Shown: positions 15,508 through 25,178 of the stretch, in pieces
Numbering within the stretch: position 1 is the first letter of the stretch
How the letters are laid out: every line of letters begins with the position of its first letter
Origin: Azorhizobium doebereinerae UFLA1-100
GTDB taxonomy: Bacteria; Pseudomonadota; Alphaproteobacteria; Rhizobiales; Xanthobacteraceae
Reading direction: 5' to 3'
DNA length: 64,000 nucleotides
Assembly (NCBI RefSeq): GCF_000473085.1
Contig: NZ_AXBA01000004.1
Span: 124,651-188,650 of the forward strand
The notes under the pieces: model-generated
Seen by the model: only the letters and a program-made list of their open reading frames with translations
Databases searched by the model: none
Told to the model about the DNA's origin: nothing
Translations under genes and position numbers: made by a program

Positions 15508-17451
15508 ATGAGCACGCTCGACAGCATGGCGAACCGCCAACCGGCGGCGGGGCGGGCCGATCCCCCGGCGCCGCACGGCGAGACCGTGCATGACCATCGC
15601 CCGTTCGAGCGCCTGGCTGTGCTGCGCATCGCGGTCGCCATCCTCGGCGCGGCGGCGGTGTGGTTCAAGGTCTACGAGCCCATCCCGCAGGTGAGCCTCA
15701 TCGGCGTTCTCACGCTGGCCTTCGCCGGCTGGCCCATCTTCAGCGAGGCGCTGCGGAACCTCTATGCCCGGCGGATGACCATGGAACTGTCCATGGCCAT
15801 CGCCATCCTCGCGGCGGCGGCCATCTCGGAATTCTTCACGGCGCTGGTGGTGAGCGTCTTCGTCCTCGTGGCCGAGGAGCTGGAGCACCTCACGGTGGCG
15901 CGCGGGCGCGGCGCGATCCGCGATCTGGTGGACTTCGTGCCCAAGATCGCCCGCGTGCGGCGCGGCGGCGCGGTTCTCGCTTTGCCGCTGGAGCAGGTGA
16001 CGGCGGGCGACCTCGTGCTGGTCAGTCCGGGCGAGAAGGTGCCGGTGGACGGGACCGTGGCCGCCGGCCATTCCTACCTGGACCAGTCGCGCATCACCGG
16101 CGAATCCATGCCGGCGGAAAAGGGGGAGGGGGCGGCCGTCTTCGCCGGCTCCATCAACCAGATGGGGCTGCTGGAGATCCGCGTCGAGCGGGTGGGCCGC
16201 GACACCAGCTACGGCCGCATCATCGATGCGGTGGAGCAGGCGGAGCAGACCCGGGCGCCGGTGCAGAAGCTGGCCGACCGGCTGGCCGGCTACCTCGTCT
16301 ACGTGGCCTTCGCCGCCGCTGCGCTGACCTATCTGCTGACCCACAATGTCCGCGACACCATCTCGGTCATCATCGTCGCCGGCGCCTGCGGCATCGCGGC
16401 CGGGACCCCGCTGGCCATCCTCGGCGGCATCGGCCGCGCCGCCAAGCTCGGCTCCATCATCAAGGGCGGCATCCATCTGGAGACGCTGGGGCGGGTGGAC
16501 ACGGTGGTGCTCGACAAGACCGGCACCCTCACCATGGGCCAGCCCATGGTCACCGCGCTCCGGCCGGCGGAGGGCGCGGACGCGGCCGACCTGCTGCGGC
16601 TGGCGGCGGCGGCCGAGGCGCGCTCGGAGCATCCGCTCGGCCATGCGGTGGTGGCGGAGGCCGAGCGGCGGGGCCTTGCCCCGCCCGAGGCGCAGGCCTT
16701 CACCTATACGGTGGCGCGCGGCATCGCCGCGCAGGTGGAGGGCCGCGCCGTCCTGGTGGGCAACCGCAAGCTGCTGGCGGATGCCGGCATCGCCGCGCCG
16801 GCCCGGACCCAGGACCATGTCGGCTCCGACATCGTGGTAGCGGCGGACGGGCGCTATCTCGGCGAGATCATCGTCGCCGATCCGATCCGCGCCGAGGCCC
16901 AGGCGGCGATCGCCGCTTTGCACGCCATGGGGGTGCGCACCATCCTCCTGACCGGGGATACCCGGGCGGTGGCGGAGCATGTGGGGCGGGAGCTGGGGAT
17001 CGGCGAGGTGGTGGCCGACATGCTGCCGGAGGACAAGCTGGCGCGGATCCGCAAGCTGGTGGCCGACCGGCGCGTGGTGGCCATGGTGGGCGACGGGGTG
17101 AACGACGCCCCGGCGCTGACGGCGGCCAGCCTCGGCATCGCCATGGGCTCGGGCACCGACATCGCCCAGGAGAGCGCGGACATCGTGCTGATTGGCAACG
17201 ACCTGTTCAAGCTGGTGGAGACGCTGCGGATCGCCCAGAAGACCCGGGCGATCATCTGGCAGAACTTTTCCGGCACCCTGGCCGTGGACGCGCTGGGCAT
17301 CGGGCTGGCCGCATTCGGATACCTCAATCCGCTGCTGGCCGCCTCCATCCACGTGGGGTCGGAGCTGGCCTTCCTGATGAACTCCGCCCGCCTGCTGGCC
17401 CCCGCCCGGCCGGCGGAGGAGGGGGCGTCGCCGCCGTCGGCGGATGTGTAG
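15508..17451 (+). CDS. P1B-type metal-transporting ATPase with altered membrane motif
   Basis: A 647-residue pump. It has the actuator TGES (197-200), the phosphorylation site DKTGT (Asp336), the P-domain hinge MVGDGVNDAPAL, and HP-like SEHPLGHAV as in P1B ATPases. It lacks an N-terminal CxxC HMA domain; only HGETVHDH (about 23-30) could bind metal. The transmembrane CPC of CadA/ZntA/CopA is replaced by GAC (292-294) in AGACGIAAGTP, keeping one Cys and losing the helix-breaking Pro. The transported ion is therefore unclear. Confidence 0.85.
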   Translation: MSTLDSMANRQPAAGRADPPAPHGETVHDHRPFERLAVLRIAVAILGAAAVWFKVYEPIPQVSLIGVLTLAFAGWPIFSEALRNLYARRMTMELSMAIAILAAAAISEFFTALVVSVFVLVAEELEHLTVARGRGAIRDLVDFVPKIARVRRGGAVLALPLEQVTAGDLVLVSPGEKVPVDGTVAAGHSYLDQSRITGESMPAEKGEGAAVFAGSINQMGLLEIRVERVGRDTSYGRIIDAVEQAEQTRAPVQKLADRLAGYLVYVAFAAAALTYLLTHNVRDTISVIIVAGACGIAAGTPLAILGGIGRAAKLGSIIKGGIHLETLGRVDTVVLDKTGTLTMGQPMVTALRPAEGADAADLLRLAAAAEARSEHPLGHAVVAEAERRGLAPPEAQAFTYTVARGIAAQVEGRAVLVGNRKLLADAGIAAPARTQDHVGSDIVVAADGRYLGEIIVADPIRAEAQAAIAALHAMGVRTILLTGDTRAVAEHVGRELGIGEVVADMLPEDKLARIRKLVADRRVVAMVGDGVNDAPALTAASLGIAMGSGTDIAQESADIVLIGNDLFKLVETLRIAQKTRAIIWQNFSGTLAVDALGIGLAAFGYLNPLLAASIHVGSELAFLMNSARLLAPARPAEEGASPPSADV

Positions 17452-17513
17452 TGTAAATCGGTGAATTTCGGAGCCAAACGGGGGTTTTCACACGCATCCG
17501 CGCGGCGATCCTT

Positions 17514-18404
17514 TCATCCGCGCGGCGGCTTGCGGATGTCCTCATAGAGCCCGTGCAGCCGCTCCAGCGAGCGCGTGGAGCGCTCCGGCTCGCTGGCGGC
17601 AAGGCCGATCACCAGCATTTCCAAGGTCATGAGCACCAGCCCGTGCAGCGGCACCAGCTCCGACCTGCCGCGCGGCACCTTGATGATCACCTGCGCCTGC
17701 TTGCCGAAGGCGGGAGAGGCCGAGCCGGTCAGGAGGACCATCGGAACCCCCAATCTGCGCGCCTCCTCCAGCGTTGCCGCGCCTTCGCGGTGGGCGTTGG
17801 CCTGCCCCATCATGATCAGCATGTCGCCGCCGCGCATGGCCAGCAACTGCTCGCCGAGGCCGATGCCGGTGCGGTTGAGCGCATAGGCATGCCGCCCGTT
17901 GCGCACCAGCAGGCGCGCCACATAGTCCGCCAGGATGGCGGAGGCGCCGATGCCGAACAGGCCGATGCCCTCGGCCCCGCGCATCAGCTCGATGGCGGCG
18001 GCGATGGCGGCGCGGTTCTCCGGCGCGGTGATCTTCTCGATGCCCGCCAGATGGCCGTCGCGCACGAAATCGATGGAGGTGTCGATGCTCTGCTTGAGCT
18101 GCTCGGTGGTGGACGACATCTTGTCCACCGAGGACACCACCTCGCCGAGAAAGCCCGACAGGGTGCGCTTGAGGTCGCGCAGGCCCTCGAAACCCAGTGC
18201 CTGGATGGCGCGGATGACGGTCGCGTCCGAGGTGCCGGTGTCGGCGGCGATCTCCAGTGCGGACTTGCGCAGGATGGTGCGGCGGTTCTCGTCGATATAA
18301 TCGACCACCGCCTTCAGGCTGGGCGAGAGGCCCGCGCCCCTGGTCCGCAGGCGCTCGCCGAAGCGGTCCACCTTCCCCTTGCGACTGTGCGACGGCATCG
18401 TCAT
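17514..18404 (-). CDS. RpiR-family regulator (HTH + SIS domain)
   Basis: About 296 residues. The N-terminal HTH_6 domain contains ALEIAADTGTSDATVIRAIQALGF, and the C-terminal SIS domain contains GLFGIGASAILADYVARLL and MVLLTGSASP, which bind phosphosugars in relatives. I choose the Met near 18404 because the longer frame starting at 18479 would overlap the siderophore-binding-protein gene. It lies 65 bases downstream of that operon on the same strand. Its target is not evident, and a sugar-phosphate ligand would be unusual for iron genes. Confidence 0.75.
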   Translation of the reverse strand: MTMPSHSRKGKVDRFGERLRTRGAGLSPSLKAVVDYIDENRRTILRKSALEIAADTGTSDATVIRAIQALGFEGLRDLKRTLSGFLGEVVSSVDKMSSTTEQLKQSIDTSIDFVRDGHLAGIEKITAPENRAAIAAAIELMRGAEGIGLFGIGASAILADYVARLLVRNGRHAYALNRTGIGLGEQLLAMRGGDMLIMMGQANAHREGAATLEEARRLGVPMVLLTGSASPAFGKQAQVIIKVPRGRSELVPLHGLVLMTLEMLVIGLAASEPERSTRSLERLHGLYEDIRKPPRG

Positions 18405-18469
18405 GCGGCTCGTGCCCGCTCCCGGCTGGTCCGCCGGCATGCTGGCACAGGCGGAGGGCGGCTCCAACC

Positions 18470-19441
18470 TCACCGCCAAGCCGGCTTCAGGCGGAGCGCC
18501 TGGGCCTGCACCACCGGCACCAGGAGATTGAGCGCGGAATAGGTGTTGGAGATGGTCTCGTCCCGCGGCAGCAGGACATAGCGGCCCTCCCGGCAGGCCT
18601 TGAGCACCTGGCAGAAGCCGGGCATGACCTTCTCCATGGCGGCCGTCTCCTCCGCCGGGCCGCCGGGGCGGTCGGAGCGGAAGGTGTTGAAGACGAGGTC
18701 GGCATCGAGGTCGGGCAGGCGCTCGGCACTGACGTCCATGCGGCCGCCCGCCGGGATACCGTCCTGGAGCTTCGGGAAGCGGAAGCCGGCATCGCGCAGC
18801 ACCTGGCCCAGCGCGCGGTCGGTGTGGAAGACGGTGAGCTTGCCCTGATTGGCCTGCAGGGTGGAGACCGTGATGCGCGAGGTGTCCACCAACGTCCGCA
18901 ACTGCGCGATCTGGGTCTGGTAGCGACGCTGGAGCGCGGCAAGGCGGGCCTGGGTGCCGGTGAGTTCGGCAAGCTTGCCGTAGAGGCGGTCGGGCCCGCC
19001 CTTGAGGTGGTCGAGACTCACCGTCGGCGCGATCCGCTCCAACTGTTCCACGGGTGTGTCGCGGGTGGTGAGGGTGATGATGAGGTCGGGCCGGGCGGCG
19101 GCCACCGCTTCGAGATCGACGGCATTGGCACCGATGAAGGCGATGGGGGCGGTGTCGAAGTCCACGCCGGTCAGCAGGGCGCCCGAGCGCAGGACGCGTG
19201 TGCCGTCGGGGCGCACCCGGCCGTGGCTTGCCACCGGCAGCACGCCCAGTTCGATCAGCGGCAGGGTGATGTCGAGATCGTGCAGCGAGACGATGCGCAG
19301 CGGGTGCTCCGGCACCGCGACGGTGCGGCCGAGATCGTCGGTGAACGGCCGTGTCTGTCCCATGGCGGCGGCACCGAAGGCAAGGACCAGCGTCGCTGCC
19401 GCAAGGGCGTGCGCGGACAGGCGAAGGAGCATGCGAGCCAT
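18470..19441 (-). CDS. Ferric-siderophore ABC transporter, periplasmic binding protein
   Basis: A 323-residue FhuD/FepB-like (class III) binding protein. A signal peptide follows MARMLLRLSAHALAAA, ending near AMGQT. The mature part reads DDLGRTVAVPEHPLRIVSLHD and FIGANAVDLEAVAAARPDLII, the usual opening of this family. ATG 19441 is preceded by GACGAGG; a GTG at 19465 overlapping the upstream stop is an alternative. It is the last transporter gene of the operon. Confidence 0.85.
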   Translation of the reverse strand: MARMLLRLSAHALAAATLVLAFGAAAMGQTRPFTDDLGRTVAVPEHPLRIVSLHDLDITLPLIELGVLPVASHGRVRPDGTRVLRSGALLTGVDFDTAPIAFIGANAVDLEAVAAARPDLIITLTTRDTPVEQLERIAPTVSLDHLKGGPDRLYGKLAELTGTQARLAALQRRYQTQIAQLRTLVDTSRITVSTLQANQGKLTVFHTDRALGQVLRDAGFRFPKLQDGIPAGGRMDVSAERLPDLDADLVFNTFRSDRPGGPAEETAAMEKVMPGFCQVLKACREGRYVLLPRDETISNTYSALNLLVPVVQAQALRLKPAWR

Positions 19442-19461
19442 GAGGGCCTCGTCGGTTTGTG

Positions 19462-20511
19462 TCACAGCCGGTCGCGCCGGTGCCACAGCATCAGAAGGAA
19501 GGCGGGGACGCCGAACACCGCCATGACGATGCCGGCGGGGATCTGCAGCGGCGCGAAGGCGAGGCGCCCCGCCGTATCGGCGGCAAGCACCATGACGCCG
19601 CCCATGAGCGCGCTGCCGGCCAGAAGCGCCGTCTGGCTGCCGCCGACGGCGAGGCGGGCCATGTGCGGCGCCATCAACCCCACGAAGCCGAGGCTGCCGG
19701 CGCAGGAGACGGCGGCGGCGGTCATCAGCACCGAGCTGCCAAGCCGGACGACATTCAGCCCGTTCAGCCGGACGCCGAGGCCACGGGCGGCGGCATCGCC
19801 CAGCAAGGCGGTGTCGGCCGCGCGGGCGGTGAAGGCCAGCGCGAGCGCTCCCACCGTGCCCCACAGCGCGACGCCGGGCAGAGCCGGCCACGCGGCGGCG
19901 TGAAGGCTGCCCGCCAGCCAGACGAGTGCGGTTTCCACGTCGTTGATGTCCGCCGTGGTGAGGAAGACGAGCAGGGCCGCGGAGAGCAGCCACGACAAGC
20001 CGATGCCCACGAGCACGAAACGCAGGCCGGAGAGGTCGCGGGCCAGAAGGCACACGGCGAGCGCTGCCCCGAGCCCGCCAGCCATTCCCGCCAGCGGGCG
20101 CCAGACAAGGGCAAGGCCCGGGGCACCGAAAACGACGATGAGAACGGCGATGCTGGCGCCTTCTTTCACGCCGATGAGGCCGGGATCGGCCAGGCCGTTG
20201 CGGGTCAGCGTCTGCATGGCCGCGCCGGCAAGGCCCAGCATCGCGCCCACCAGCATCGCCAGGAGCACGCGCGGCAGCCGCACCTCGCGAACGATGTGGA
20301 CGGCCTGCGGCGTGGCTCGCCCGCCGGTCAGGGCCGCCAGGACGTCACCGGCCGGCAGCGGCAGGCTGCCTCGCATCAGCGCCCAGGTGGCGGCGGCGAG
20401 CAGAGCGAGGGCAAGCACGCCGCAAGCGAACAGAGGGCGGGGCCGGATGCGCAAGCTGAGCGGCCCGAGAACGATCCGCCGATAGCCGGCAATCTGCGCG
20501 GGCGCGGGCAT
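19462..20511 (-). CDS. Ferric-siderophore ABC transporter permease (FecCD family)
   Basis: A 349-residue permease with about nine helices. It carries the FecCD signatures REVRLPRVLLAMLVGAMLGLAGAAMQ and the cytoplasmic coupling loop CAGSLGFVGLMAPHMAR. Its start overlaps the previous permease stop by one base (TGATG), so the two are coupled and probably form a heterodimer. Confidence 0.87.
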   Translation of the reverse strand: MPAPAQIAGYRRIVLGPLSLRIRPRPLFACGVLALALLAAATWALMRGSLPLPAGDVLAALTGGRATPQAVHIVREVRLPRVLLAMLVGAMLGLAGAAMQTLTRNGLADPGLIGVKEGASIAVLIVVFGAPGLALVWRPLAGMAGGLGAALAVCLLARDLSGLRFVLVGIGLSWLLSAALLVFLTTADINDVETALVWLAGSLHAAAWPALPGVALWGTVGALALAFTARAADTALLGDAAARGLGVRLNGLNVVRLGSSVLMTAAAVSCAGSLGFVGLMAPHMARLAVGGSQTALLAGSALMGGVMVLAADTAGRLAFAPLQIPAGIVMAVFGVPAFLLMLWHRRDRL

Positions 20512-21569
20512 CAGCGGCTCCGTGCGGCCAGGGCGAGGAACACCGGCACGCCGACGAGGGCGGTGACGGCGCCGGTGGCGAGTTCGCGCGGGGCAACGAG
20601 GCTGCGGGCCGCGAGATCGGCGGCGAGCAGGAGGCTCGCGCCCAGCACGGCCGAGAGCGGGATGAGCAGGCGCAGGTCACGGGAGATGAAGCTGCGCACC
20701 ACGTGCGGGACGACGAGGCCCACGAAGCCGATCGGTCCCGCCAGCGACACGGCGGCGCCGCACAGGAGGCCCGCCGCCGCGAGGCCGGCGCGCCGCGTGC
20801 GCACGAGATCGACGCCGAGCCCGCTCGCAACGCCGTCGCCAAGGGCCATGGCATTGAAGCGCCCGGCCAAAGCGAAGACGATGGACAGGCCGACGAGCAC
20901 CGCGGGCAGGGCGCCGACGAGCGCGCCATAGGACAATCCCGACAGGTCGCCGGCGAGCCATAGGCGCATGGTGGCCAGGGTCTGGTCGTCAAGGATGAGC
21001 TGCACCGAGGTCAGCGCTGCGGCGAAGCTGGACAAGGCGACGCCGCACAGCGTCACCTTGAGCGGGGTGAGGCCGTGCCGCCCCGCCGAGGCCAGCGCGA
21101 TGACGAGGCCGAACATGGCCGCGGCGCCGGCCGCGGCAACGAGCGGACGCGCCAGGGTGATGAGCAGCGGAGAAAGATGGGCACCGAGGAAGGGGCCGAG
21201 CGTGAGGGTGCTCACCACCGCCAGCGTCGCTCCGGCATTGAGCCCCAGCACGTGAGGCTCACCCAGCGGGTTGCGCGTGACAGCCTGGAGGACCGCGCCG
21301 CAGACGCCGAGCGCCGCGCCGACCAGCACGCCGGACAACAGCCGCAGCATGCGCAGTTCCACCACGACCTTGTGGTCGAAATTGGCAGGATCGAAGGCGA
21401 CGAGGGCCTCGATCACCGTCCGCGGGCCGATGGCGCGCGCGCCGAAGCCAAGATGGGCGATGGCGAGGGCGACGAGCAACACCGGCGCGCCTGCGAGCGT
21501 GGCGTGACGCAGGAGGCGAAGAGGCGAGGATCGACGCCGGGCGAAGGTGCCGGTCCGAGCCAGGGTCAC
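20511..21569 (-). CDS. Ferric-siderophore ABC transporter permease (FecCD family)
   Basis: A 352-residue second permease of the FecCD type. VELRMLRLLSGVLVGAALGVCGAVLQAVTRNPL and SLAGPIGFVGLVVPHVVR are the family signatures, in that order, about 70 and 260 residues in. Its start overlaps the ATPase stop by four bases (21566-21569). With the adjacent permease, ATPase and binding protein it imports an iron chelate from periplasm to cytosol. Confidence 0.87.
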   Translation of the reverse strand: MTLARTGTFARRRSSPLRLLRHATLAGAPVLLVALAIAHLGFGARAIGPRTVIEALVAFDPANFDHKVVVELRMLRLLSGVLVGAALGVCGAVLQAVTRNPLGEPHVLGLNAGATLAVVSTLTLGPFLGAHLSPLLITLARPLVAAAGAAAMFGLVIALASAGRHGLTPLKVTLCGVALSSFAAALTSVQLILDDQTLATMRLWLAGDLSGLSYGALVGALPAVLVGLSIVFALAGRFNAMALGDGVASGLGVDLVRTRRAGLAAAGLLCGAAVSLAGPIGFVGLVVPHVVRSFISRDLRLLIPLSAVLGASLLLAADLAARSLVAPRELATGAVTALVGVPVFLALAARSR

Positions 21570-22396
21570 GGGGCCTCCTTCCGCCGCCCTGCCAGCGGCA
21601 CGAACAACGGCTGCCCCGTCTGGGGATGTGGGACGGTGGCCACCGGCAGACCGAAAATGTCTTCCACGCCCTCCGGCGTCAGGCCGACGCCGCCTTCCGC
21701 GACGGCGCGGATGCGCCCCTCCTTCAGGCAGATCACAGTATCGGCATAAGCGAGGGCAAGGTTGAGGTCATGCAGCACCACGACCACGGTGCGGGCATGG
21801 GCCCGGGTGACGTGGCGCAGCAGCTCCAGCACCTCCACCTGATAGCGCAGGTCGAGAAAGGTGGTGGGTTCGTCCAGCAGGATGACCCGGGTCTCCTGGG
21901 CCATGGCCATGGCGATCCAGCAGCGCTGGCGCTGCCCGCCCGAGAGCGTGTCCATCGGCTGGCGGGCGAAATCGAGCGTGCCGGTCAGGCGCATGGCCGC
22001 CTCGACCGCCGCCTCGTCCGCCGCGCTCCAGTGCTTTAGCACTCCTTGGTGCGGATAGCGGCCGCGGGAGACGAGGTCGTAGGCGGTGAGCCCCTCCGGT
22101 ACGAGCGGGCTCTGCGGCAGGATGCCAAGCTCGCGGGCCAGCGCCTTGGTGGGCATGTGGTGGATCGAGCGGCCGTCGAGACGCACGGCGCCGCCGAACG
22201 GCTTGAGCAGGCGGGCCATGGCGGAGAGCAAGGTGGATTTGCCCGAGCCGTTGGGGCCGATGAGCGCCGTCATGCGGCCCGTCGCGGCGCGGAAGGAGAT
22301 GTCGTCGACGACGAGGCGGGTGCCGTAGCCGGCCGTGAGCGCGTCGACAGCGAGGCTGATACAGGCCACCTCGGGCGCCGGCGGCCGTTGGGCCAT
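21566..22396 (-). CDS. Ferric-siderophore ABC transporter ATPase (FepC/FhuC-like)
   Basis: About 276 residues from ATG 22396; a GTG at 22444 would add 16 residues with no visible ribosome site. Walker A GPNGSGKST, the FepC-type Q-loop GILPQSPLVPEGLTAYDLV, signature LSGGQRQRCWIAMA, Walker B VILLDEPTTFLDL and VLHDLNLA are in order. It is the first gene of the importer operon, facing the TonB receptor gene across a 0.5-kb AT-rich promoter region. Confidence 0.87.
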   Translation of the reverse strand: MAQRPPAPEVACISLAVDALTAGYGTRLVVDDISFRAATGRMTALIGPNGSGKSTLLSAMARLLKPFGGAVRLDGRSIHHMPTKALARELGILPQSPLVPEGLTAYDLVSRGRYPHQGVLKHWSAADEAAVEAAMRLTGTLDFARQPMDTLSGGQRQRCWIAMAMAQETRVILLDEPTTFLDLRYQVEVLELLRHVTRAHARTVVVVLHDLNLALAYADTVICLKEGRIRAVAEGGVGLTPEGVEDIFGLPVATVPHPQTGQPLFVPLAGRRKEAP

Positions 22397-22444
22397 GGGG
22401 GCGACGGCATCATTTCCAAACCGGCGTTTCCCGAACGCGAACAC

Positions 22445-22921
22445 CGAAGCCTATCCCCGCGGTCGTGGTGCGCCTGCGGCGCGTCCGCATGGTCCGCCAC
22501 GAACCGGACTATCTCTGTGATGGTCGCATGTAGTAGTCAATTTTTGCATCGCCGCGATAATCGCCATCGGCAGCGATTACGCAATGGATACGTTCATTTT
22601 TCATCGGGAGGTTGTGGATCTTAGTCGCTATTTTTATTTATTCTAATGTAAATCTGATGGCTTCTGCCCGCCGGCGCGCCGACCAGCATATGCCCCTTTC
22701 AATCATCCCTGCATGCCCGCGATGTGGCGTTTATCAACATTCGTCTAGTTTAGAATCGAATAGAACAATGCCTGAAGCCTGGCCTGGATTGTTTCCAGAT
22801 TTTACTACTACAGCCCCGTTTGAAACATCGTTCCCACGACTGGGATATCCGGCTCGTGTGGATTCGGATGCGGATGCCTCTGTGGCCGCCCGGAACACGC
22901 GGTGTCATTGAGGCTGTGGTG
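22445..22921. promoter_or_regulatory. AT-rich divergent promoter region of the siderophore genes
   Basis: No gene is seen. The composition (22530-22670) is clearly more AT-rich than the coding surroundings. Visible elements are GCGAT-A-ATCGC at 22554-22564 and TTTAGAA at 22749-22755, which matches one half of the TTTAGAA/TTCTAAA iron-control element used by Irr in related bacteria; the other half is not clear. Iron control by Fur/Irr/RirA is expected for these genes but not proven here. Confidence 0.35.
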
Positions 22922-25090
22922 ATGATTATTTCGGTAGTGAAGCGCCGGGCGTCTTGGCGTCTGCCTCTTTCGGCGGTGATGCTTGCGCAGGTCGCGATGA
23001 CCGGCGGGGCGATGGCGCAAAGCGCGCCATCGCCATCCGTTGCTAATGGCGACAATGAGGTGATGCTGACCACGCTGGTGGTGCAGGCGGAAGCCGGGGG
23101 CGGCGAGACCAAGGGTTTCCAGCCCATCGCCACCTCCACCGCGACGCTGACCGAAATGCCGATCCTGGACATTCCCCAGGCGGTGAATGTCGTCACCAAC
23201 GAGGTGATCGTCGACCAGAATGCCCGCACGCTCGACCAGGTGCTGGCGAATGTGAGCAATGTCACCCAGGCCAACACGCTCGGCGGCACGCAGGATGCCT
23301 TCATCCGGCGCGGGTTCGGCGACAATCGCGACGGCTCCGTGCTGACCAACGGCCTGCGCAGCGTGTGGCCGCGCAGCTTCAATGCCACCGCCGACCGTGT
23401 GGAAGTGGTGAAGGGCCCGGCATCCACGCTCTATGGCATCCAGGAGCCGGGCGGCATCATCAACATCATCACCAAGACGCCGCAGCAGACCTTCGGCGGC
23501 TCCCTCGGCGGCACGCTATCCAGCTTCGGCGGCGGCTATGCCGATTTCGACATCACCGGGCCCGTCGCCGGCACCAATTTCGCCTACCGCCTCATCGCCG
23601 AATACCAGGACACCGACTACTGGCGGAATTTCGGCACCACCCGCCAGAATGTTTTCGCCCCTTCGGTGAGCTGGTATGGCGAGGACGCGACGGTGACGGT
23701 CGCCTACACCCATCGCGACTATACGGTGCCGTTCGACCGCGGCACGATCTTCGACCTCAATACCGGCAAGGCGGTGAATGTGGACCGCCGCACCCGCTTC
23801 GACGAGGCCTATAACGTCACCGAGGGCTCCTCGGATCTGTTCCAGATCAACGCTGAGCGCCAGCTCAGTGACAACTGGAAGCTGAAGGTCAACTACGGCT
23901 ACAGCCGGGACATCTATTCCGACAACCAGTCGCGGGTGATCGCCTACAATGCGACGACCGGCGCACTCACCCGCCGCGCCGATGCCACGCAGGATTCCAC
24001 CCAGTACGACCACAACGTGCGCGCCGATCTCGCCGGCACGGTGAATATCGCCGGCTTCAAGAACGAGCTGCTGTTCGGCGCCTCCTATAACTATTACGAC
24101 CTGCTGCGCACCGACATGATCCGCTGCGCCAACCGCACCGGCTTCAACATCTACCGGCCGGTCTACGGCCAGCTTTCGCCCTGCACGACGGTATCGGCCA
24201 GCGACAGCGACCAGACGACCCAGCAATCGGTCTATAATGGCTATGCTCAGGATGCGCTCTATCTGACGGACCAGTGGATCGTCGTGGCGGGCGGAAGCTT
24301 CCAATATTATGACCAGATGGCCGGCAAGGGCCGCCCGTTCAACCTGAACACCGAGGCGGACGGCAGCGAGTTCATGCCGCGGGCGGGCATTGTCTACAAG
24401 GCGACGGACAAGCTGTCCTTCTATGCCAACTATGCCACGTCCTTCGTGCCGCAGACCTCGATCGCCAGCTACATCGGCAACCTGCCGCCGGAGACCGGCG
24501 TTTCCTATGAGGCGGGCGTGAAATTCGACATGCTGAAGGGCCTCACCGCAACGGCGGCGGTGTTCGACATCGAGAAGGAGAATGTGCTCTACACCGAGGT
24601 CATCGGTGGCGAGAGCTATGCCCGGACCGCCGGCAAGGTGCGTTCCCAGGGCTTCGAGTTCGACGTCGCCGGCGCGGTGACGGACAGGATCAACCTCATC
24701 GCCAGCTATGGCTATACCGACGCGGTCGTCGTCGAGGATCCCGACTACCAGGGCAATACGCCGACCAACGTGGCGCGGCATACCTACTCGCTGTTCGCCA
24801 CCTATGACTTCGGCAAGGTCTGGGGCGACAACCGCCTCAAGGTGGGCGGCGGCATGCATGGCCGCAGCCGTGCCCCCGGCGATCCGGCCAATGATTTCTG
24901 GCTGCCGGCCTACACGGTGTTCGATGCGCTCATCGCCTACACCATCCAGGCCAAGAACCCGATCACGGTGCAGTTGAACGTGAAGAACATCTTCGACACC
25001 ACCTATTACACCTCGACGCAAGCCACCAACCTGGGCGTGGAGATCGGCGATCCGCTGGAGGCGCTGCTGTCCGCGCGGGTATCGTTCTGA
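22922..25090 (+). CDS. TonB-dependent siderophore receptor
   Basis: A 722-residue outer-membrane receptor from ATG 22922, chosen because it opens the signal peptide (to AMAQ, about 32). The plug holds ILDIPQAVNVVTNEVI and the family signature VEVVKGPASTLYGIQEPGGIINIITK. The rest is a 22-strand-type barrel ending in SARVSF, the terminal aromatic needed for membrane insertion. The TonB box could be near MLTTLVVQ. The divergent ABC importer operon suggests both act on one ferric chelate, probably a hydroxamate by family resemblance. Confidence 0.9.
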   Translation: MIISVVKRRASWRLPLSAVMLAQVAMTGGAMAQSAPSPSVANGDNEVMLTTLVVQAEAGGGETKGFQPIATSTATLTEMPILDIPQAVNVVTNEVIVDQNARTLDQVLANVSNVTQANTLGGTQDAFIRRGFGDNRDGSVLTNGLRSVWPRSFNATADRVEVVKGPASTLYGIQEPGGIINIITKTPQQTFGGSLGGTLSSFGGGYADFDITGPVAGTNFAYRLIAEYQDTDYWRNFGTTRQNVFAPSVSWYGEDATVTVAYTHRDYTVPFDRGTIFDLNTGKAVNVDRRTRFDEAYNVTEGSSDLFQINAERQLSDNWKLKVNYGYSRDIYSDNQSRVIAYNATTGALTRRADATQDSTQYDHNVRADLAGTVNIAGFKNELLFGASYNYYDLLRTDMIRCANRTGFNIYRPVYGQLSPCTTVSASDSDQTTQQSVYNGYAQDALYLTDQWIVVAGGSFQYYDQMAGKGRPFNLNTEADGSEFMPRAGIVYKATDKLSFYANYATSFVPQTSIASYIGNLPPETGVSYEAGVKFDMLKGLTATAAVFDIEKENVLYTEVIGGESYARTAGKVRSQGFEFDVAGAVTDRINLIASYGYTDAVVVEDPDYQGNTPTNVARHTYSLFATYDFGKVWGDNRLKVGGGMHGRSRAPGDPANDFWLPAYTVFDALIAYTIQAKNPITVQLNVKNIFDTTYYTSTQATNLGVEIGDPLEALLSARVSF

Positions 25091-25098
25091 GCGGCTGC

Positions 25099-25121
25099 CG
25101 CCGGGCCATGAGCGCCCGGCG
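25099..25121. terminator. Hairpin between convergent receptor and LysR genes
   Basis: CGCCGGGC (25099-25106) pairs perfectly with GCCCGGCG (25114-25121) across a 7-nt loop, 9 bases past the receptor stop. No T-run follows, as is common in GC-rich genomes. Confidence 0.5.
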
Positions 25122-25178
25122 CCTCGCGGGGAAGGGCGGCCGGTCCGGTTAGGCGATCTTCGGCCACGATCCCGGCGC

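Noticed and set aside
22612-22911. Small plus-strand frame in the siderophore promoter region
   Set aside because: It needs a TTG start with no spacing from the G-rich stretch, and its translation has no protein-like pattern after the first 17 residues.
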